DNA from: Halorussus marinus
GTDB lineage: Archaea; Halobacteriota; Halobacteria; Halobacteriales; Haladaptataceae
NCBI RefSeq assembly: GCF_004765795.1
Contig: NZ_SBIV01000007.1
Coordinates: forward strand, 153,268-217,267
Length of the DNA stretch: 64,000 nucleotides
Direction: 5' to 3'
Below the pieces are notes generated by a model. That model ran no database searches. It had not been told where the DNA came from and was given only the letters and a program-made list of their open reading frames with translations. The translations under genes were made by a program, and so were the position numbers. Below, one piece after another: positions 24,858 through 33,691 of this stretch (position 1 is its first letter; each line of letters starts with the position of its first letter).

Positions 24858-25211
24858 ATGACATCATCAAACCAACTCGACACCACAACCATCGTCCTCC
24901 TCATCCTCGGGGCGATCATCGTCCTCCCCTTGCTCACGATGGGGATGGGATTCGGCGGGATGATGGGATACGGTGGAATGATGGGTGGATACGGGACGAC
25001 CAGCGGCTGGTGGCCACTCGTCGGGATGCTCGTCCAGCTGGTCTTCCTCCTCCTCCTGCTCGGTGGCGGATATCTCGTCTTCCGTCGCGTGACGGCATCG
25101 CAGTCGTCGCGGAATCCCGCAATGGAGGAGCTGCGTATGGCATACGCCCGCGGAGATCTCACCGAGGAAGAGTTCGAGGCGCGTCGGAACAAGCTCGAAC
25201 GCTCGGAGTGA
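24858..25211 (+). CDS. SHOCT-domain membrane protein (2)
   Basis: The protein has 117 residues. Two TM helices (TTTIVLLILGAIIVLPLL and WWPLVGMLVQLVFLLLLL) flank a Met/Gly segment (MGMGFGGMMGYGGMMGG). The C-terminal SHOCT motif reads LRMAYARGDLTEEEFEARRN. The Met-rich loop faces the same side as in the other copies and could bind copper(I). The gene is translationally coupled to DUF302. Confidence 0.82.
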   Translation: MTSSNQLDTTTIVLLILGAIIVLPLLTMGMGFGGMMGYGGMMGGYGTTSGWWPLVGMLVQLVFLLLLLGGGYLVFRRVTASQSSRNPAMEELRMAYARGDLTEEEFEARRNKLERSE

Positions 25212-25252
25212 CGGTCCGACCACCAACCTCCGGCGTTACTCACGTCCGGCCC

Positions 25253-25266
25253 CTTGGAATCCGAAA
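25253..25266. promoter_or_regulatory. Weak match to the proposed metal operator, before the thioredoxin
   Basis: The complement reads TTTCGGATTCCAAG, close to TTTGGATTCCAAAG at copA. It lies 68 bp before the thioredoxin start. Confidence 0.35.
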
Positions 25267-25334
25267 TCTGTGACCCTCACAGCTTTCGGATGTGAATAGA
25301 AGTGTGCTAAAAGCATAAGACCATACTAGCTACT

Positions 25335-25643
25335 ATGACGGAAGTTATCCTGTTCACACAGGAGACTTGTGGAGCGTGCGCAACGCAGCGAGAGAAAAAC
25401 GAGGGTATCGAAGATGCGTATCCGGATGTCGAGTTCCGGGAGGTCGACATCCAGACCGATCTGGAGACGGCCGAGGAGTACGGTGTCCGAAAGACGCCAA
25501 CGACGCTCGTGTATGCAAACGGGGAACAGACGGCCGAGTTCATCGGCATCGTCGACCGGGACGAATTGGAGGCTGCCATCGAGAGCGCCGGCCAGCAATC
25601 GCCCGGACTCACGAACCGGCTCGCCAGCATCATCCGTGGATAA
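25335..25643 (+). CDS. Thioredoxin-like protein (CGAC)
   Basis: The protein has 102 residues and is cytoplasmic. The active site QETCGACATQ places the Cys pair at 12 and 15, with the cis-proline in RKTPTTLVY (ca. 55). The CGAC dipeptide differs from classical CGPC. The C-terminal TNRLASII tail is longer than usual. Together with the metal genes it may reduce or carry thiol-bound metal. The halocyanin fusion gene starts 19 bp downstream. Confidence 0.85.
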   Translation: MTEVILFTQETCGACATQREKNEGIEDAYPDVEFREVDIQTDLETAEEYGVRKTPTTLVYANGEQTAEFIGIVDRDELEAAIESAGQQSPGLTNRLASIIRG

Positions 25644-25662
25644 CAGAAGCCAACCAGCTACA

Positions 25663-26409
25663 ATGACAGACTACAGTAGACGCCAGTTCCTGGGAGCGCT
25701 CGGTGCTGGCACAGTCGCGAGTGCGGGATTCACCCAACCAGTCGCCGCACAGGAGACGCCCGTCGTGAAGATGGGCAACAACTACTTCGACCCGATCGGG
25801 CTCCACGTCGAACCTGGCACGACCGTCCGCTTCGAGATAGCAGCCGGAGCTCACTCGGCGACGGCCTATCCGGACCGCGTTCCCGCCGACGCCACCGCCT
25901 TCGACAGCGGGACCATCTCGCAGGGGAGCTTCGAGCACACGTTCGAGGTGCCCGGAACGTACGACTACTACTGCATCCCTCACAAGACGGTCGGCATGGT
26001 CGGTCGCATCGTCGTTGGTAGCCCTGGCGGTCCAGCTGAAGACAGCCCGATCCCGGACGGCGAGGTCCCAGACAGCGAAACGATCGTCCAGAACGGCGCC
26101 GTTGCCGTCGGCTCGGACGTCGACGGCAGTGGGAGTACCGATGGCGGAATGATGGGTCCAGGGATGATGCACGGCCGGAACGGTGGATGGTTCGGTGGGC
26201 TGCCGTTCGTCGGCGGGGCACTCGGGATGCTGGGGCTGGTCGGCGGCTTCCTCTACTGGGCAATGGGTCGAGGCGATGCACCTCCAGAGAGTGACGATTC
26301 CGCTATGGAAACCCTCCAACGTCGTTACGCACGAGGCGAGATCGACGAAGAAGAGTTCCAGAAGCGTCGTGAACGGTTGGAGACTGGGAGTGAAGATCCA
26401 TCTCGGTAA
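25663..26409 (+). CDS. Halocyanin-TM-SHOCT fusion protein
   Basis: Start at the ATG at 25663 (248 residues). A Tat signal (SRRQFLGALGAG) leads to a plastocyanin-like domain (ca. 35-125) with copper ligands His in GAHSATAY, Cys and His in YYCIPHKTVGM, and the Met. A long acidic linker with a Met-rich end (GGMMGPGMMHG) follows. A TM helix (LGMLGLVGGFLYWAM) and a SHOCT motif (LQRRYARGEIDEEEFQKRR) close the protein. Blue copper proteins are usually single-domain; the fusion ties a copper electron carrier to the membrane through the same module found in the neighbours. Confidence 0.88.
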   Translation: MTDYSRRQFLGALGAGTVASAGFTQPVAAQETPVVKMGNNYFDPIGLHVEPGTTVRFEIAAGAHSATAYPDRVPADATAFDSGTISQGSFEHTFEVPGTYDYYCIPHKTVGMVGRIVVGSPGGPAEDSPIPDGEVPDSETIVQNGAVAVGSDVDGSGSTDGGMMGPGMMHGRNGGWFGGLPFVGGALGMLGLVGGFLYWAMGRGDAPPESDDSAMETLQRRYARGEIDEEEFQKRRERLETGSEDPSR

Positions 26410-26693
26410 GGCGCGGTGTCGTCGCCATTTCTACACGCCCGAGGTCCCTCGCTCAGGAGTCCTTCGAAGACCTGTTCCTACGCCGCGGCACTTCTCCGCG
26501 GAACGTAAGCCGCACTCATCGGTGCCCAGAGAACGAGGGACACAGCAGCAACCAGAGTCCACCGAACCGTTTGCCCGATCAGACGGTCGTAGTGAAATCC
26601 GAGTCAAACTATCCAATTGAGCGAAGCTGGATATAGTGCTGTTTGGGTCTTCTCCCCTACAGTTACCGGAGTAAGTAGTCTACTGGCCTGATC

Positions 26694-27446
26694 TTACTTC
26701 TCCTGTGTAATTCGGTAGTAGACGCCGATTGTGAGGACAGCTACGAGGAGGAGGTATCCAGTAGCCCACACCAATGAGAGAGTCGTATCTACGTCCGTTG
26801 TGAGTCCGGTATCGACCATCACACGGACGGGCCAATAGCCGGGGAGTAGTTTCATCCACCATTCGGGCTCGGACTGGATGAACAGCGGATCCTGGAAGAG
26901 TCCGATATCGAGCATCGGGAGAATCAGCATTAGCCACATCCCGGCTAGGCGGTCGAAAACGGCCCCGACGAGCATCCCGATGAGACCATACGTGACCGAG
27001 ACGACGAGCATCGCTGCGACGAACCACCAGAGATGCTCAGGCTGGAAATCGACGAGCATCACGCCGACTGAGACGCCGGTAACGATGAGAGTGATTGCTG
27101 CGAGGACCCCAAACCGGGCAGTGATTACCTGTCGTGCACGATAGCCGGCGACTGCCAGACGACCGTCTGTGTCTTTGGCTTCTCGCATCAGGAACAACCC
27201 GGCGAGTCCCGCGATGAGGGCGCTCGTAATCGGCGTCATAATCACGCCGTGGACCTCAGGCATCCCTCGCATGACCGTCACCGTCTCACCGTCGACGAGC
27301 GTCCGAACCGGCATCTCGACGTCCTGGGTGACTGCGAACGCCAACGTGATGAACGAGACCGGTAGGACGACCAGTAGAGCGACGAGGACGTAGTTTCGCG
27401 CCTGTTCTTTGATGCCGATTGTGAACGCCGTTGTCGTACGACTCAT
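26694..27446 (-). CDS. ABC-2 type permease (2)
   Basis: The protein has 250 residues from the ATG at 27446, which overlaps the stop of the preceding permease by 4 nt (ATGA). Six TM helices are visible, including YVLVALLVVLPVSFITLAFA and ALIAGLAGLFLM. It resembles the NosY-like or multidrug-type membrane subunits. It is the last gene of the three-gene ABC operon with 27443 and 28173. Confidence 0.82.
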   Translation of the reverse strand: MSRTTTAFTIGIKEQARNYVLVALLVVLPVSFITLAFAVTQDVEMPVRTLVDGETVTVMRGMPEVHGVIMTPITSALIAGLAGLFLMREAKDTDGRLAVAGYRARQVITARFGVLAAITLIVTGVSVGVMLVDFQPEHLWWFVAAMLVVSVTYGLIGMLVGAVFDRLAGMWLMLILPMLDIGLFQDPLFIQSEPEWWMKLLPGYWPVRVMVDTGLTTDVDTTLSLVWATGYLLLVAVLTIGVYYRITQEK

Positions 27447-28180
27447 GCGGACCACCCACCACTGGTGCGCATCGTCACTCCGAACACTGCGGTGACGAGT
27501 ACAAGCAGGACTAGCAGGTATCCGGCGACGAAGCCGAGATCACCCGTCGTATATGTGCCTTGGAACATCGCCTCCTGAAGGAGTTCCTTTGGATGATAGA
27601 GCGGGAAGTATTCCACGAACTCGGGAACGTCGGCGGCCAGCGGACTGTCGCCACTGAGGAACGCATCCATCATTGCAAGGAACACCACGACGAGCGAGCC
27701 TTCGAACAGTCGTGGAAGGAGCGCCCCGACGAGTGCGCCAAGAAACGCATAGACGAGGCCGGCAAGTACGAGGAATACGAACGTCAGGACAGGGGCTCCC
27801 GGTGAAATCGTCAGCCAGAGAACGCCGTAGTTTACGGCAGCCACGACAACGGTCACTCCTCCGAGCGCCGCTAATCGAGTCGCAAGCAGTGTTCGGGGTG
27901 GATAGCCTGTCTGAACGAGTCGCCGATCGGCTGCACGCGCACTAATCATCTGCGCGAGTCCCATCAGGCCGGCAATGATGGCGACCCCGAATATCGCTCC
28001 GAGAAGGCGACCTAGCTCGATCGGAATCGCCTCGACCGTCGGCATACTTGGTAACCCAGCCATTGCTTGTCCCCAGCCTTCGATAACGACAATCGGAAGG
28101 AGAAGTGCTAGGACAACATTCAGGGGGGTTCTGAGGAAGGTGGAGACGTTCGCCCGAATCCCCGTCCAAACCCTATTCAT
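27443..28180 (-). CDS. ABC-2 type permease (1)
   Basis: Start at the ATG at 28180, which overlaps the ATPase stop by 8 nt (245 residues). Six TM segments are seen, with the first after TPLNVVLALLLPIVVIEGW and the large loop AGLPSMPTVEAIPIELG before the second. It is related to its neighbour at 26694; the two probably form the heterodimeric pore of one exporter. Confidence 0.82.
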   Translation of the reverse strand: MNRVWTGIRANVSTFLRTPLNVVLALLLPIVVIEGWGQAMAGLPSMPTVEAIPIELGRLLGAIFGVAIIAGLMGLAQMISARAADRRLVQTGYPPRTLLATRLAALGGVTVVVAAVNYGVLWLTISPGAPVLTFVFLVLAGLVYAFLGALVGALLPRLFEGSLVVVFLAMMDAFLSGDSPLAADVPEFVEYFPLYHPKELLQEAMFQGTYTTGDLGFVAGYLLVLLVLVTAVFGVTMRTSGGWSA

Positions 28181-28904
28181 CGGTCTCTTCCCCCCGTTCA
28201 CTGGCCGTTGCATCAGTCTCGCCTTCCTGGTCAGTCACGTCGTAGACCTGTCCGTCACGAACCTCATAGATGCGGTCGAGACGACTTTGCTCTTCGATCA
28301 GGTGTGAAATCATCGTGACAGCTGTTCCGTCGGCAGCGAGTTCCTCGGCGAGATCCCAGAACGTGAGATACGTTTCCCAGTCGAATCCAGTGTAGGGCTC
28401 GTCCAGCATGAGGACGTCCGGATCGTGCATCAGGGCGATACTGAGATTGATTTTCTGCCGGTTTCCACCACTGAGTTGGTCGATTCGGTAGTCAAGGTAC
28501 TGCTCGAAATCGAGTTTCGACGCCAAGCGGTGTTTGGCCTCGTCGATTTCTTCGGCGGTCATTCCGTATCCGGAACCGAACAGTCGGAACGTCTCTCCGA
28601 CCGTCAAGCGGTCGTAAAGCAGTGGTTCCTGTGGACACCAGCCAACGGTTCCCGTCCGTTCGACTGTTCCGGAATCCTGTTCGAGGACACCGACGAGGAT
28701 GTTCATGAGCGTGGATTTGCCCGACCCGTTCGCGCCGACGATCCCGACGATTTCCCCCGTCCGAATTTCGAGATCGGCATCGGTGAGGACGGTCACTGAC
28801 CGCGTAAATGGAAAACTCGATCCGTACGTTTTTTCAATCTCATTAGCACGGACGAGTACCTTGTTGCTTGTAGCTTCTCCTTTGGTGGTTGTGGACGCTT
28901 CCAT
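28173..28904 (-). CDS. ABC transporter ATP-binding subunit
   Basis: Start at the ATG at 28904 (243 residues); a GTG at 28916 is possible. Walker A is GANGSGKST (ca. 56), Q-loop CPQEP, signature LSGGNRQK, Walker B VLMLDEP and the switch His in TMISHL. The subunit order ATPase-permease-permease resembles NosF/NosY or antibiotic exporters. Its substrate is not evident. Because it lies among copper genes, a role in exporting a metal-binding or sulfur compound is possible but unproved. Confidence 0.88.
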   Translation of the reverse strand: MEASTTTKGEATSNKVLVRANEIEKTYGSSFPFTRSVTVLTDADLEIRTGEIVGIVGANGSGKSTLMNILVGVLEQDSGTVERTGTVGWCPQEPLLYDRLTVGETFRLFGSGYGMTAEEIDEAKHRLASKLDFEQYLDYRIDQLSGGNRQKINLSIALMHDPDVLMLDEPYTGFDWETYLTFWDLAEELAADGTAVTMISHLIEEQSRLDRIYEVRDGQVYDVTDQEGETDATASERGEETDE

Positions 28905-29012
28905 AGGTGTATACACACGCTTCTAATTCACTGCGATTACTGTTTCAAATCAAAACTATTTGCAGCAAACTCGTAAGCAATCAGGAATTGAGTATACAGC
29001 TAATGCTAGACT

Positions 29013-29615
29013 CTAAGCATCAGATTTCTCTTGACTTTCTGTATACTGTTCCCTATACGTTGTTTCACAGTTCTCACTGCAAAACTGCTGGAGTGAACCA
29101 CCGACACGGGTGGCTAGTCCGTCTTCACCGACAGTGGTTCCGCAATTTGCACATTTGAGTGCGGATTCAGTCCCCTCGGCATACGCTGATTGAGCAGCGT
29201 TCGACAGCAGTTGTACGTCGTATCGCCGCACGTCAGTCAGTGGTAGATATTGCTGCGCCCAGTTTCCGACTGTATTCCGCGGCGGCGTCGCAACAGCTAC
29301 GATTTCGCCCTCCGCAGTTGTGAATACGTGTTCTACGGCTGGGGTCTCGAGGATCGATTCTCGAAGAGAATCCGTCTTTCCGAGCTCAGGCTGGAGGCGT
29401 ACCATGACGTGTATCCGGTTTTCGTACTGTGTGAGGTCGAGATCAACGGTGAATCGACGAATGACATCTTCTTGCTCCAACTGACGGACGCGTGCTGAAA
29501 CGGACGGGGGTGAAAGATTTACAGCCTCAGCAATAGTGCTGTAGGGTCGTCTCGCGTTCTCCGCTAAAAGACGGAGGATTTCGCGATCCGTGTCGTCAAG
29601 TTCTGGTTGGGTCAT
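29013..29615 (-). CDS. AsnC/Lrp-type regulator with a TRASH domain
   Basis: The protein has 200 residues. An Lrp helix-turn-helix (ca. 5-60: LDDTDREILRLLAENARRP, LSPPSVSARVRQLEQ) precedes a RAM-like ligand domain and a C-terminal TRASH metal-binding domain (ca. 150-190: CANCGTTVGEDG ... FCSENCETTY). In Halobacterium the protein VNG1179C with this same layout senses copper and controls the copper ATPase gene yvgX. This is one of two such regulators in the window. The upstream YHS gene (29675) is probably in the same transcript. Confidence 0.88.
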   Translation of the reverse strand: MTQPELDDTDREILRLLAENARRPYSTIAEAVNLSPPSVSARVRQLEQEDVIRRFTVDLDLTQYENRIHVMVRLQPELGKTDSLRESILETPAVEHVFTTAEGEIVAVATPPRNTVGNWAQQYLPLTDVRRYDVQLLSNAAQSAYAEGTESALKCANCGTTVGEDGLATRVGGSLQQFCSENCETTYREQYTESQEKSDA

Positions 29616-29674
29616 CGAAAGGCGGAATGGGGGTGGGTGTGGGGGAGCTACGACGCAGGTGTGGGGTGTGACGG

Positions 29675-29815
29675 TTAGACGTACTCCTCCGGTGTCGAGG
29701 TGAACGTCTCCTTGCAGCCCTCGGCACAGAAGTAGTACGTCTGACCGTCGTACTCAGCTGTGGCCGCCGGATCACTTTCATCGACGTCCATTCCACAGAC
29801 TGGATCAGTTGCCAT
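29675..29815 (-). CDS. 46-residue YHS-domain protein
   Basis: From the ATG at 29815 the product is a complete YHS/TRASH module and nothing else. It opens MATDPVCGMDVD and continues through EYDGQTYYFCAEGCKETF. The CxxC-type pairs (PVCGM, FCAEGC) bind a metal ion. It lies 59 bp upstream of the AsnC-TRASH regulator on the same strand, with a copy of the proposed metal operator 51 bp before its start. It may be a small copper chaperone or buffer for the regulator. Confidence 0.85.
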   Translation of the reverse strand: MATDPVCGMDVDESDPAATAEYDGQTYYFCAEGCKETFTSTPEEYV

Positions 29816-29866
29816 TCGGTTTCACCCCACATCAATGGTACGAGGGCCTGAATCAAGCAATTTGTT

Positions 29867-29881
29867 CTTAGCAATCCAAAG
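29867..29881. promoter_or_regulatory. Proposed metal operator before the YHS gene
   Basis: The complement reads CTTTGGATTGCTAAG, an interrupted palindrome that matches the copA and copZ copies with one extra base. It lies 51 bp before the ATG at 29815, near the expected TATA region of that gene. Confidence 0.45.
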
Positions 29882-30006
29882 TCGGGATACATAGCGATTT
29901 GAGCCGTGCTGCACGGTTTGGCTTTTCTGACTCCACAATCAACGGTTAGTACCTCACAATCCCGAACTATCGTTCGAGTATACCAACGGATTCCTATCTG
30001 TGTCCT

Positions 30007-30016
30007 ATATAAATAC
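30007..30016 (+). promoter_or_regulatory. Strong TATA box (TATATAAATA)
   Basis: It stands 26 bp before a 12-codon His-rich open frame at 30042. This spacing would give a leaderless transcript. No other gene follows on this strand. Confidence 0.5.
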
Positions 30017-30041
30017 TGGAGTCTGAACCAATTCTAAACCT

Positions 30042-30080
30042 ATGGGTCACGATCCACCACACGACAATCACGAGCAGTGA
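30042..30080 (+). CDS. Possible His-rich micro-ORF (12 residues)
   Basis: It encodes MGHDPPHDNHEQ and a TGA stop. Three of the twelve residues are His and the composition matches the His-rich leaders of copper ATPases. A TATA box at the right distance supports transcription. It may be a leader peptide or the remnant of a gene whose body was lost. The remaining bases of the 29816-30164 intergenic region show no gene. Confidence 0.3.
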   Translation: MGHDPPHDNHEQ

Positions 30081-30164
30081 AGACCCCACAGGTCCATCCA
30101 AATTCGTGGATGCTCAAGCGTCGACGTGACGATCCGATTCTTTCTTGCGCCGTGCAAGTAGCAG

Positions 30165-31046
30165 TCAAGTAGTCTCTAGTTCCGCAACGAAGATAACGTG
30201 TCGCAGGAACGGCAGCGCGTGGTGAGCCTTCCGTACCTGCTCAGTAATCGCTGGGGGATCGAGATCATACGCTCCTAACAGTCGTTCAATGAGAGCCCGG
30301 AGCGGGCTCGTGAGTAGCTGGAGGTACAGCGTCGTCCACTTTCGGAAGCGTCCGACGCTGTGTTTCGTGATATCTTCGACCGCTTTGAGCTCAAAGCTCG
30401 TCTCGTCGAGAGCAGCTTTGTATCCTTCAACAGTACCCAAGGACGGCATATCCCACGCATCCGCAAATGAATCGACCAATCTCCGTTCCGTTTCAGTCAC
30501 GTCTGACTGCATCACGAGATCGGAGACTACGAGAACCCCCTCGGGTTCGAGGGTATCTGCGACTGTAGCGAAAACGCGATTCCGCTCGGGGAGGTATACG
30601 AGTGCGTCGATGGCTGTACACGCGGTAAACGAGTCCCTGGTAAACGGGAGTTGTGTCGCGTCACCGATGATGAACTCGGAATCGAGGTGCTTACCCCGTG
30701 CGTTCTCGGTTGCCATCTGGATGTTGTACGGAACGAGGTCGACACCAGTGACGTTGAAGCCGAACTGATAGGCGAGGTGGAGGGCTGGACCCCCCCGACC
30801 GCAGCCGACATCGAGGAGGCGCACTCCGTCGGTTGTGGGTAGATGCGACGCGACCCTTGAGCCGACTTCCGTGACGAGGCGACGTTGACTCGAACCGGCT
30901 ATATGTGGCTGGTACCACTCCGAGTAGCCGAGATTGAGGAACTCGTCAGTATCGAACAGGAGGTCGAACGCCCGCCAGATATCGGCTCGCTCGCCGCGGT
31001 AAGAAAACTGGTCGGTGATTCGGTGGCGGAGAGTACTCTGATCCAT
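30165..31046 (-). CDS. Class I SAM-dependent methyltransferase
   Basis: Start at the ATG at 31046, 7 bp after the upstream stop (293 residues). Motif I is LLDVGCGRGGPALHLA (ca. 75), the acidic motif II is FNVTGVDLVPYN, and motif IV is ACTAIDALVYLPER. The N-terminal helices and motif spacing resemble UbiE and small-molecule methyltransferases. The substrate is unknown. It is followed by no gene on this strand until the YHS gene, and is coupled to the Cys-rich gene at 31054. Confidence 0.85.
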   Translation of the reverse strand: MDQSTLRHRITDQFSYRGERADIWRAFDLLFDTDEFLNLGYSEWYQPHIAGSSQRRLVTEVGSRVASHLPTTDGVRLLDVGCGRGGPALHLAYQFGFNVTGVDLVPYNIQMATENARGKHLDSEFIIGDATQLPFTRDSFTACTAIDALVYLPERNRVFATVADTLEPEGVLVVSDLVMQSDVTETERRLVDSFADAWDMPSLGTVEGYKAALDETSFELKAVEDITKHSVGRFRKWTTLYLQLLTSPLRALIERLLGAYDLDPPAITEQVRKAHHALPFLRHVIFVAELETT

Positions 31047-31053
31047 CGGCCAC

Positions 31054-31425
31054 CTACTCGAGTTCGGAAACCTCCGAATAGCAGTACTCGGATTCGTCGC
31101 AGTACGCGAGGTCGGCACACCCGCGAGGACGCTGGTAGTCGATTCCCTTGTGCCGTCGGAGATACGTCACGTATCCGTCGTCGACGCGGTCCAGGATGTC
31201 GTGACAGATCCACTTCTCCCTAACCCACGTAGTGCCCAGATTTCGGTACGGACACAGGAAGATCGTCCGTTCGACCGAATCAACCTGTGGCGTCTCGACG
31301 ATCCGGACACCGACAAGGCGATAGGCGATGCGAAGACGGGTAACGACCGATTCTGGCGTATTCGCGCCGAGGAAAAGGACGTATGCAAGCACGTATCCGA
31401 GATCGTGGAGGAGTCGTCGAATCAT
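31054..31425 (-). CDS. Cys-rich protein with N-terminal membrane helix, unknown function
   Basis: The protein has 123 residues. It starts with a hydrophobic segment (LGYVLAYVLFLGANTP) and then carries six cysteines (FLCPYRN, WICHDILDR, RGCADLAYCDESEYCY). The spacing could hold an iron-sulfur cluster or zinc. The gene is 7 bp from the methyltransferase and about 50 bp from the DUF411 gene, all on the minus strand, so a small operon for a metal- or thiol-related step is likely. I do not recognise the family. Confidence 0.6.
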   Translation of the reverse strand: MIRRLLHDLGYVLAYVLFLGANTPESVVTRLRIAYRLVGVRIVETPQVDSVERTIFLCPYRNLGTTWVREKWICHDILDRVDDGYVTYLRRHKGIDYQRPRGCADLAYCDESEYCYSEVSELE

Positions 31426-31477
31426 TGTTTAGGGTGTCGACTGCCGTCCCAAAGTATCTTGACCAGGTGTTTTCTGT

Positions 31478-31972
31478 TCAGATTTCGGTGTACACGTCAC
31501 CTGTCTTTCCGCCGCCGAGTTTGTAGACGGTGAATGTGTCGGACTTCGTCCCGCCCATCCCCGGCGATCCAGCCGGCATCCCGGGCAACGCGATGCCGTC
31601 AATCGCCGGCTCTTCCTCGAGCATCGTCGCGATAACCTCGGCAGGAACATGTCCTTCGACGACGTACTCGTCGAGGACGAGTGTGTGACAGCTCTGTAGA
31701 TCCGATGGAATACCGTGTTGGCGCTTGAGATCCGTCACGTCCTCGGTTTCGGTTTCCCCGAGCGTCGTGTCGAGCTGTTCCCGCAGGTACGACGCATATT
31801 TTCCACAACAGCTACAGCCTGGTGAACTGTATTGTTGGGCGTTCGTCACCGCTAGCGTTCCCTCGATATCCCACTCATCCCCACTCGATGACCCCAAACA
31901 ACCGGCGGTTCCGAGTGCGACTGTCGTCGCACCGACCCGTAGTAGTTCGCGACGAGTTACGGCCCGTTCCAT
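31478..31972 (-). CDS. DUF411 copper-related lipoprotein
   Basis: Start at the ATG at 31972; an upstream TTG would add ten residues (164 residues as drawn). A Tat/lipobox signal (VTRRELLRVGATTVAL, then GTAGC) shows that it is exported and lipid-anchored. The DUF411 domain carries the CSCCGKYASYL motif, SCHTLVLDEYVVEGHVPAE and ALPGMPAGSPGM. DUF411 proteins accompany copper-resistance genes in bacteria. It heads the group with the Cys-rich protein and the methyltransferase. Confidence 0.88.
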   Translation of the reverse strand: MERAVTRRELLRVGATTVALGTAGCLGSSSGDEWDIEGTLAVTNAQQYSSPGCSCCGKYASYLREQLDTTLGETETEDVTDLKRQHGIPSDLQSCHTLVLDEYVVEGHVPAEVIATMLEEEPAIDGIALPGMPAGSPGMGGTKSDTFTVYKLGGGKTGDVYTEI

Positions 31973-32428
31973 ATGCTCGTCACTTGGCTCGGAAGTATTC
32001 AATTGTACGTCGACCTTTCCTGTGTATTGAGAACGGATTCAAGCACGACGGGGAAGGTGACTTTCAGTTCTGAGGAGGAAACCCCAAAGGTCAGAGTCCC
32101 GTATTCGTCTCTATGTGGCGACCCTCATCGGTCGAGGGTGCTGCCGTGACGGTTTTCCGTCAACGAGCATATCGGCCTTAAATTGCGCCCAACATGACCC
32201 AGAGCATGACTCGTCGCACCGACTCCGACACTTCACTCCTCGAAACTGTGGGAAATACGCTCTCGTCGAACTGATGCGACTCCAAACGACGTCTCCACTC
32301 TTTTCGAAATAGACGTGCTATAGCGAGTTACTTGCGATAAAAGCCTCAAGTCACCACCCCAGAGACTGTTCTCCCGGTTTCGATTCTTAACAGAAAGCAC
32401 GGTAAATCGTCGTTACGTATAGATATGT
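31973..32428. other. Intergenic region, about 450 bp
   Basis: Divergent promoter region between DUF411 and UspA. I see no gene. Frames in it are not acidic and lack family signatures. A promoter for the UspA gene should lie near 32390-32420. Confidence 0.5.
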
Positions 32429-33427
32429 ATGAACTCCCCCAGCCATCTAGAAGTTCGAGAAGGTGCGGACATCAACCTGTACAACCAGATCCTCATTCCA
32501 CTCTACGGAGCTGATATAAGGGACTCAGTGGTCCAATATGGCCTATCACTTGCAGAAACGTATGATGCGGCTCTCCACGTATTATCTATTCAAGATGAGG
32601 AACGCACGGAGGTGGAATCCGACCAAGTCACTAAACAAGAGGAATGGGACGCAGCAGCGGTAATTGAACCCGTGGTGGATCAGGCCCACTCGCTCGGACT
32701 CAATGTGATACCAGCAGTGGATAGTGGGCACTCTCCAGGTGTTATTCGGGAATACGCTGAGGAGAATGATATCGATTTGCTTGTCCACCAGAAACCTACA
32801 CAGACTAGATTAGCACGAATTCTCCGGAGAGACGTCTCCAGCCACATCATTCAAAATATCTCTCTTCCTGTCTTGACGATACCTGATATGGATCCCTCTG
32901 GTCCGGTAGGAGAGTTATCTACTAGTCAGTTCACAGATATTCTCGTGCCTACGGATGGATACGACGAGGCATCTGTGGCCTTCAAACATGGGCTACAAAT
33001 TGCTAAACGGTATGATGCAACCCTACATGGACTTTTTGTCATTTCCGAACAGTCCTATTCGAGTCGGCCTGGATTCACGTGGGAAGAGGTCACTGACTCT
33101 TGGGAACAGCGGGGAACTCGGCTCTTGGAGGACATTACGGAGAAGGCAGCGACCTTGGACGTTCCTGTCCGAACTACGTTGAGCTTTGGTCAACCTCAGC
33201 AGGAGATTCTCAAATACACTGAGGTGACTGACATCGATCTTGTTACAATGGGGACACGAGGATTGACTGGCATTCGTCGGCTATTACAGGGAAGCGTCGC
33301 AGCTCAAGTGATCGAGGAAGCAGATTACCCCGTTCTAACGATTAACCGGGGGACAGCTGAATTGAAAAAACACCCGTACACCTTTCTTCGAAAGACAAAC
33401 CAGAATCGGAAGTCAAGGCTATATTGA
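32429..33427 (+). CDS. Tandem universal stress protein (UspA x2)
   Basis: The protein has 332 residues. The first Usp domain (ca. 12-150) has lost the ATP-binding glycines. The second (ca. 168-310) has FTDILVPTDGYDEASVAF and the motif MGTRGLTGIRRLLQGSVA, which fits the G-2x-G-9x-G(S/T) ATP-binding loop. Codon use is more AT-rich than in its neighbours, which hints at a different origin. Its role in a metal region would be general stress response. Confidence 0.85.
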   Translation: MNSPSHLEVREGADINLYNQILIPLYGADIRDSVVQYGLSLAETYDAALHVLSIQDEERTEVESDQVTKQEEWDAAAVIEPVVDQAHSLGLNVIPAVDSGHSPGVIREYAEENDIDLLVHQKPTQTRLARILRRDVSSHIIQNISLPVLTIPDMDPSGPVGELSTSQFTDILVPTDGYDEASVAFKHGLQIAKRYDATLHGLFVISEQSYSSRPGFTWEEVTDSWEQRGTRLLEDITEKAATLDVPVRTTLSFGQPQQEILKYTEVTDIDLVTMGTRGLTGIRRLLQGSVAAQVIEEADYPVLTINRGTAELKKHPYTFLRKTNQNRKSRLY

Positions 33428-33691
33428 AATATTATTTGTAGTATACTAATTTCAGTATTAAATTCGTAAATTTCAATTGCGTATTGATTTCCGTTTCTTC
33501 TACCAAACCAAAGAGTGTTAAGTTCGTTCTGCTGAATAAAGCGTGCGTACTGACCAGAAGGAAAACCAAGAAACGATAGGGCTACTCCTGAAAATCGTAT
33601 TTGTCTTCACGTTTAGGTACATAAGATGGACGTTAGTGCGAGCAACGCGAAAAGTTAACTGGCAAATGGCTCCACGGACTGAGTTGTTGAA

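Noticed and set aside
29942..29957. TAGTACCTCACAA resembling the ISH3-type inverted repeat
   Set aside because: Only about 12 bases match, there is no partner end or transposase nearby, so it is probably chance.
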